From contig NZ_JADFBX010000001.1 of the NCBI RefSeq assembly GCF_015223055.1, positions 310,001 through 374,000 on the forward strand: DNA of 64,000 bases. The letters run 5' to 3'. Positions within the stretch are counted from its first letter, which is position 1. The number at the start of each line of letters is the position of its first letter. Under the pieces are notes generated by a model that was given only the letters and a program-made list of their open reading frames with translations, did not search any database and was not told where the DNA came from. Position numbers and translations under genes: made by a program. The DNA is from Pedobacter sp. MC2016-24 (lineage in GTDB: Bacteria; Bacteroidota; Bacteroidia; Sphingobacteriales; Sphingobacteriaceae). Below are positions 59,606 through 64,000 of this stretch, one piece after another.

Positions 59606-59645
59606 GATCATGCCATAAATCATGTTACGTGATTTTCGCATGATC
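59606..59645. terminator. Convergent hairpin
   Basis: GATCATGC (59606-59613) / GCATGATC (59638-59645) with inner AAATCA (59617-59622) / TGATTT (59630-59635). It lies between two convergent stops, and its right arm touches the stop of the minus gene. Confidence 0.6.
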
Positions 59646-60120
59646 AGTCTTCGACAAGGATACTTGTAAAATAGAAATAAAACATTGCCTTTACGATCTG
59701 GCTCATGTTCTTTTTTCCGGAAACCCACCCTGCGATACTTTCGCGGTCTACACCGGTATCAAAGGCAATCTGTTTAATGCGGACTTCCTTCTCCTCCATC
59801 ATCCGCTCCAGCCAGGCCGGATTGACAACTGCAGTAATTGAAGGTCTGAATTCCTCCACTTCTACCTGAATCAGATATGCGGGCATCCATTTGTCAAAAA
59901 CCTCATGGGCACGCTTGATCAAAGTACTGCGGCTGGCATAGTTACCAGAGGGGCGTTCCCCCTGCTGCACTAAAATTTGCAGTATGCCTTCCTCGATCTT
60001 CAGTACGCTGAATTCGATATTGGATTGTGTTTTGTGTAGATCGGCAGCCTTTTGTAAATGATCAAGTTGCTGCGGGGTTAATTGTTGCGCTAATATATTT
60101 ATTCCAGAAATTGTACTCAT
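59644..60120 (-). CDS. HTH protein of unknown role
   Basis: 158 residues. C-terminal part A-W-L-E-R-M-M-E-E-K-E-V-R-I-K-Q-I-A-F-D-T-G, V-D-R-E-S-I-A-G-W-V-S-G-K-K-N-M-S is an HTH of the XRE type with G-W-V-S-G as recognition-helix end. The N-terminal half, including I-L-Q-I-L-V-Q-Q-G-E-R-P-S-G, is unassigned. Cytoplasmic. Confidence 0.7.
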   Translation of the reverse strand: MSTISGINILAQQLTPQQLDHLQKAADLHKTQSNIEFSVLKIEEGILQILVQQGERPSGNYASRSTLIKRAHEVFDKWMPAYLIQVEVEEFRPSITAVVNPAWLERMMEEKEVRIKQIAFDTGVDRESIAGWVSGKKNMSQIVKAMFYFYFTSILVED

Positions 60121-60230
60121 TGGGATTCGTTGCTCTGTTTACCGAGTAATAACGTTAAGCTCCATCCTTTTGTTTTCAGGAATTAGCTCCCGGCATAGGC
60201 CGGGAGGACAATAGTAAAATGAGCGAAAAT

Positions 60231-60881
60231 TTAGTTGTTGTTTTTCTTTAGCCAGTCCAGCCTTCTTTGATCGGGTAAATGTTTCACCGCAAAGCCTTCA
60301 AATTTGGCATCAAATCCATTTCCGTCCGGACTGGCAGCCATAAAGCCAACCATGACAGGTACATTGTCCTGCAAATGCGCATTTCGCATCATCGTGTAGG
60401 ATTTATCATCGAAAGAATAGAATATTTCTACCGCATCCAGTCTTCTGATGGCTTTAATCCATACAAAATCAGGTGTTTTATCCAACGCAATTACACTCCA
60501 GTCACTCGTTTTATGCGTAACAACTGTACTTAAATTGTATTTTCCATCTACAAACTCAATTCCGGCTTTGATGTAATTCTCCTGATCAACACGTAGCATT
60601 AATCCCATCTGATCGAAACGCGCTTTATAATTCCCGGTGATTTTAACTTTTGCTTCAAATTCACCGCCATAAGTACCGTAATAAAACGGTGCATCGTCTA
60701 CGGTAAATCCATAATGAGAAATTCTCCAGTAATCGCTCTGCGGGGTTACAAACATATGGAAAGCATTATTTTTTACTTCCCATTTTTGTGGCTCGTTAAA
60801 CCACTGCATCTTCTCCAGTCGTTGCGTAAAACCTTTCTGTCCGATCAACAATACCGCTATTCCTAAGATAATTTTCTTCAT
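60231..60881 (-). CDS. Exported DUF1349 protein
   Basis: 216 residues from ATG 60881 (signal peptide MKKIILGIAVLLIGQKGFTQ). A longer frame to 60968 would include the promoter (60922-60951) and is rejected. DUF1349 pattern of the concanavalin fold: W-F-N-E-P-Q-K-W-E, T-P-Q-S-D-Y-W-R, F-D-Q-M-G-L-M-L-R-V-D-Q-E-N-Y-I-K-A-G-I-E, V-P-V-M-V-G-F-M-A-A-S-P. Likely binds carbohydrate in the periplasm or at the surface. Confidence 0.88.
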   Translation of the reverse strand: MKKIILGIAVLLIGQKGFTQRLEKMQWFNEPQKWEVKNNAFHMFVTPQSDYWRISHYGFTVDDAPFYYGTYGGEFEAKVKITGNYKARFDQMGLMLRVDQENYIKAGIEFVDGKYNLSTVVTHKTSDWSVIALDKTPDFVWIKAIRRLDAVEIFYSFDDKSYTMMRNAHLQDNVPVMVGFMAASPDGNGFDAKFEGFAVKHLPDQRRLDWLKKNNN

Positions 60882-60921
60882 TCTTTTTTGAGTTAATAAC
60901 CATACTTTTATATTTACTTTA

Positions 60922-60951
60922 CAAAGGTAAAATACGCATAGCGGTCTCCAA
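60922..60951 (-). promoter_or_regulatory. Promoter of the DUF1349 gene
   Basis: On the minus strand TTG (60951-60949), 19 bp, TACCTTTG (60929-60922): an exact fit to the Bacteroidota -33/-7 consensus. It decides the start of the gene at 60881. Confidence 0.8.
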
Positions 60952-60974
60952 TACTGATTAATAACCATATTTAA

Positions 60975-61739
60975 ATGAACATCGTCAATACACTAAATGA
61001 AAAGCTGCTGAAGCAAGTTTTTGGAGAGGAACAAAATGCCCCTTTAAGCTTGTCACAATACCAGTACATGGCATTTATGTATTCGCGGACAGAAAATGCA
61101 ATAGCCGTGTTAAGTGACATGAAGGCCAATAAAAGTTATATTTACAATGGAAAAGTGGCTAAGGAACTGGGCTTTACTGAACATGAAACTTTGAAAGAAA
61201 TCAACTCCATCTGGGAAGAAGATATTTTTAAAAAGATTCATCCCGATGATCTTTTAGAAAAACACCTGCTGGAGCTTAAGTTTTTCAACATGCTGAAAAG
61301 TCTGCCCATCCCGGAAAGATCTGACTATCATGTGAAAAGTCGAATCCGAATGCGCAACCGGGATGAAAAGTATATCGCGATGGCACATCGCATGTTTTAT
61401 GTCAGTAGTGCCGTAAATGGTAGTTTATGGCTTGCATTATGTCTTTATCATTTTCCTTACAATGAAGCTGAAACTACAGCATCAGCTGGCCTGATTTTCA
61501 ATTCTGCTACTGGTAAAACCATTAATCCCGATCCGCAGGAAAGCAACAAGCTATTGTCTGTTCGTGAAAAAGAAATATTACAATTGATCCGTAAAGGTAA
61601 GATGAGTAAGGAAATAGCAGATTTGCTTTCTGTAAGTATCAATACGATAAACAGGCATCGCCAGAATATCCTGGAAAAACTACGGGTAAGCAACTCTCTT
61701 GAAGCATGCCGTATTGCGGAAAGAATGAACTTAATTTAA
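60975..61739 (+). CDS. LuxR-family regulator with PAS-like sensor
   Basis: 254 residues. Residues 1-180 look PAS-like (Y-M-A-F-M-Y-S-R-T-E-N-A-I, K-I-H-P-D-D-L, V-K-S-R-I-R-M-R-N). Residues 190-250 are a LuxR HTH: L-S-V-R-E-K-E-I-L-Q-L-I-R-K-G-K-M-S-K-E-I-A, S-I-N-T-I-N-R-H-R-Q-N-I-L-E-K-L. Divergent from DUF1349. Confidence 0.9.
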   Translation: MNIVNTLNEKLLKQVFGEEQNAPLSLSQYQYMAFMYSRTENAIAVLSDMKANKSYIYNGKVAKELGFTEHETLKEINSIWEEDIFKKIHPDDLLEKHLLELKFFNMLKSLPIPERSDYHVKSRIRMRNRDEKYIAMAHRMFYVSSAVNGSLWLALCLYHFPYNEAETTASAGLIFNSATGKTINPDPQESNKLLSVREKEILQLIRKGKMSKEIADLLSVSINTINRHRQNILEKLRVSNSLEACRIAERMNLI

Positions 61740-61764
61740 CATCTTTACCACTGATCCAGTAGTT

Positions 61765-62640
61765 ATGCCAGTTGCAACCAGCCAGTCGTCAGAAATTATC
61801 GCTTTAGAAAATGAGGTTCAGGATTCGTTTGCTATTCAGCATTGCAAAGCTAAAAGTTTTGATAAGAGCGTGACTTACAGGTTGGCGTATCACCGGGTAA
61901 TTCTTATGGTTTCCGGTACAGGTACAATCCTTATTGACGAACAATCTTTTAAAATTCAATCTGAAACACCGGCACTTTATTTAATCGCTAAAGGACAGGT
62001 CATCAGCTTCCGGCAGGGCAGCTCTTTTAGCGGATATGAACTCCGTTTCGGTGATTGTTTTTGGGAGAGAGCCCCCCAGAGCGCAAATAACTGTAAGGCT
62101 GTTTTGTTTGACGCGACGTCGATCCGTCAACTCCTCCCCTTATCGGCAGTGGATGATCGGGAACTTCATACGCTATTTGAAGCGATGCAGACTGAATCCG
62201 ACAAAGACAATTACATCAATAAACTGGAGGTGATGGCAGCTTATCTGAAGATTATCATGATCAAAATGGCCAATGTAAACGCAGCGCTTGCAGATGCCGC
62301 TCAAAGTTATGAAAGCAAAATCTACCGGCAGTTCCTGGCATTGATTGCCGTACATCATCAAACCTCACATGAAGTTGCAGACTATGCCAGAATTTTAGGT
62401 ATCTCCACAAGAAAACTCGCAGACTTATCGAAACAATACGGCGGTAAAGGTGCCAAAGAGCTGATTAACGAACACCTCATCGCAGAGGCAAAACGATTCC
62501 TGCAGTTCTCCTTAAAACCAATTAAGGAAATTGCCTTTCAGCTCAAATTTCATTCTGCAGAGCAATTCAGCCATTTCTTTAAAAAGTATACCAATCGTTC
62601 GCCCAAAGCGTATCGGGATACATTTCATCAGTCTCAGTAA
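61765..62640 (+). CDS. AraC-family regulator
   Basis: 291 residues. N-terminal cupin-like sensing domain (about 20-120) and C-terminal AraC HTH pair (about 190-290: L-G-I-S-T-R-K-L-A-D-L-S-K-Q-Y; I-K-E-I-A-F-Q-L-K-F-H-S-A-E-Q-F-S-H-F-F-K-K-Y). It follows the LuxR gene by 25 bp in the same direction and is probably co-transcribed. Confidence 0.9.
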   Translation: MPVATSQSSEIIALENEVQDSFAIQHCKAKSFDKSVTYRLAYHRVILMVSGTGTILIDEQSFKIQSETPALYLIAKGQVISFRQGSSFSGYELRFGDCFWERAPQSANNCKAVLFDATSIRQLLPLSAVDDRELHTLFEAMQTESDKDNYINKLEVMAAYLKIIMIKMANVNAALADAAQSYESKIYRQFLALIAVHHQTSHEVADYARILGISTRKLADLSKQYGGKGAKELINEHLIAEAKRFLQFSLKPIKEIAFQLKFHSAEQFSHFFKKYTNRSPKAYRDTFHQSQ

Positions 62641-62754
62641 TACCGGGACAAGACCTGTCGATAGTTGTTAAAAGACGATATTGGCATGTGATTGACCGAA
62701 TTTAACATTCCCGGTGCCCCCTGCCCTTGGTAATTTTGAGCAAACAAAAAAGAT

Positions 62755-63405
62755 ATGTCAATTCACCAATCAAAAAATGTGGCCGGGATCCTTATCCCCG
62801 ACAGCAAAATTGCCAGACAGGCAACCGAACTTTTACTCGAACACGGAACTGAATTCATCTACAACCACTCGCTGAGGGTATTTCTTTTCTCCGTATTAAA
62901 TGGTAAAAGGAAACAAATGAAGTACGACCCTGAATTGTTGTACGTAAGTGCCATTTTTCATGACCTTGGCTTAACCAAACATTACAGCAGCCCGGACTTA
63001 CGTTTTGAAGTAGACGGCGCAAATGCCGCCAGGGATTTCTTAAAAAGTCATGGCTTGCCAAAAGAATCAATACAATTGGTTTGGGATACGATCGCTTTAC
63101 ACACCACGATCGGTATTGCAGAACACAAAGAACCTGAGGTCGCATTAATGTATTCCGGAGTTGGCCTGAATGTCATGGGCGAAGGATACGAATACCTGAG
63201 CGATGAAAACAGAACTGAAATTCTAAATGCTTTTCCAAGAAACGACTTTAAGAAAAACATCATTCCAACATTTTTCAGCGGATTTGAGCACAAAACCGAT
63301 ACGACGTTTGGAAATATCAAAGCAGATGTTTGTGCCTATATGATCCCAAACTTCCATCGCAAAAATTTCTGCGACTGCATTTTACATTCGCCCTGGGCTG
63401 AATAA
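62755..63405 (+). CDS. HD-domain phosphohydrolase-like protein
   Basis: 216 residues. HD motif F-H-D-L-G-L near residue 64 with an upstream H (Y-N-H-S-L-R) and a later A-L-H-T-T (about 122), the metal ligands of HD proteins. Resembles the cyanamide-hydratase/HDIG-like group. Upstream TAATTTTG (62731-62738) is a -7-like box. Substrate unknown. Confidence 0.85.
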   Translation: MSIHQSKNVAGILIPDSKIARQATELLLEHGTEFIYNHSLRVFLFSVLNGKRKQMKYDPELLYVSAIFHDLGLTKHYSSPDLRFEVDGANAARDFLKSHGLPKESIQLVWDTIALHTTIGIAEHKEPEVALMYSGVGLNVMGEGYEYLSDENRTEILNAFPRNDFKKNIIPTFFSGFEHKTDTTFGNIKADVCAYMIPNFHRKNFCDCILHSPWAE

Positions 63406-63481
63406 AAGCCCAAATGTGATTATATAAAACAGATATCCATACCGATTGTTATCATGTACAGCTACACTAAAATTTACAACT

Positions 63482-63700
63482 ATGGAAAACAAACAGGATA
63501 ATTCAAACAGCAACGAAGCGCCAAAGAAAAAGATCTATAAAGAGACAGAAGAGCGCATCAATGAAAAACAACCTGATAACGGGGAAACTTCATCAGTTGC
63601 AGATCTGGGCAGAACGGACCTGATCTCAAGGCCGGATCGGAAACACAAACCACTGGGATCCAGTCACGAACCGGGAACAACACCTGGTACAGATTTATAA
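63482..63700 (+). CDS. Small hydrophilic protein
   Basis: 72 residues from ATG 63482, rich in N, E, K, S and T: M-E-N-K-Q-D-N-S-N-S-N-E, then R-T-D-L-I-S-R-P-D-R-K-H. No hydrophobic core. Followed by a terminator shared with the convergent gene. Confidence 0.68.
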   Translation: MENKQDNSNSNEAPKKKIYKETEERINEKQPDNGETSSVADLGRTDLISRPDRKHKPLGSSHEPGTTPGTDL

Positions 63701-63701
63701 T

Positions 63702-63726
63702 AAAAAAGGCGCTCAGCGCCTTTTTT
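63702..63726. terminator. Bidirectional terminator
   Basis: AAAAAA-GGCGC-tca-GCGCC-TTTTTT: a 5-bp GC stem with A and T tracts on both sides, between convergent genes. Confidence 0.93.
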
Positions 63727-63767
63727 ATTACCTTCAATTTCTTCTTTTGACCCAACCTTTCTTTGAA

Positions 63768-63953
63768 TTACTCCTCTTCATCGGAATAATAGTGTTCAAT
63801 CTCTGCACCGATCGTATCAACCTGATCTTCGTCAAGCACAATCTCTAATCTTTCACCTTTCAGATCCGGAGTATATTGCGGAAGATCACCTGCATCTACT
63901 TCTTCAGGGTCCATTAATTCCCAATCACCCGCTACTTGTTTAATCGCTCCCAT
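63768..63953 (-). CDS. Small acidic protein
   Basis: 61 residues: M-G-A-I-K-Q-V-A-G-D-W-E-L-M-D-P-E-E-V, L-P-Q-Y-T-P-D-L-K-G-E-R-L-E-I-V-L-D-E-D-Q-V with an acidic end Y-Y-S-D-E-E-E. Cytoplasmic; family not recognised. Confidence 0.65.
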   Translation of the reverse strand: MGAIKQVAGDWELMDPEEVDAGDLPQYTPDLKGERLEIVLDEDQVDTIGAEIEHYYSDEEE

Positions 63954-64000
63954 AATTCCACCGAAATAAATTACCTTGAAATAATCTTTGTGATGAAGTA

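Noticed and set aside
1..64000. Whole window as a prophage or integrative element
   Set aside because: No integrase, portal, terminase, relaxase or intact transposase was found, and no flanking tRNA with direct repeats; only parts (about 14.6-49.4 kb) look accessory.

Overview
The window looks like chromosomal DNA of a Bacteroidota member of the Sphingobacteriaceae, most like Pedobacter. Direct signs are two SusC/SusD outer-membrane pairs ending in TlpA-type thioredoxins, an ECF sigma/FecR switch feeding a SusC with an STN domain, TAnnTTTG-type -7 promoter boxes (best case TTG-N19-TACCTTTG at 60922-60951), and many small Bacteroidota-only families. The genus is inferred from protein character; no rRNA or other marker is present.

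Layout. (1) 1-9.6 kb: exported TonB_C-like and unknown proteins, then a minus-strand operon ECF sigma > FecR > SusC(STN) > SusD > TlpA. FecR has an in-frame stop at codon 31. (2) 9.7-14.6 kb: DMT permease and GNAT acetyltransferase divergent from a LysR regulator, then a membrane AraC regulator and a lipoprotein alpha/beta hydrolase. (3) 14.6-34.3 kb: a mosaic of small, mostly minus-strand genes resembling the immunity and orphan part of polymorphic-toxin loci (DUF2251, SUKH, SUFU, DUF4272, DUF4440, exported unknowns). It is crossed by three decayed Rpn-type nuclease genes, a truncated zincin toxin tail, an IS21 transposase remnant, a deleted aldo/keto reductase, and many repeated blocks whose partial copies lie kilobases apart. 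(4) 34.4-49.4 kb: an accessory island with defence character. It holds a HAD / phosphoribosyltransferase / DprA-like three-gene cassette, a C39-like papain-fold protein with a 61-residue partner, a WYL regulator, a toxin / XRE antitoxin / SecB-like chaperone (TAC) operon and a fused MNT-HEPN protein next to a small XRE regulator. (5) 49.7-56.1 kb: a second SusC-SusD-TlpA operon on the plus strand, preceded by a perfect 20-bp palindrome of LacI-operator type. (6) 56.1-64 kb: ordinary chromosome with a small exported protein, a MauE/DoxX membrane protein, overlapping paralogous Crp-like regulators, LuxR and AraC regulators, a DUF1349 protein, an HD-domain protein and small charged proteins.

How it fits together. 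Both Sus-type operons probably import an oligomer or peptide and carry a periplasmic thioredoxin. The first is built for cell-surface signalling through STN-FecR-ECF, but its FecR is broken; the second has no sigma/anti-sigma and instead carries a palindromic operator. The middle of the window has been repeatedly duplicated and deleted, as expected where toxin tails and immunity genes are swapped by recombination. The best candidates for under-described systems are the HAD-PRTase-DprA cassette (34387-36627), the TAC operon (43845-45313) and the C39-like/small-protein pair (38711-40398). Functions in the mosaic region are mostly inference from family resemblance and context.
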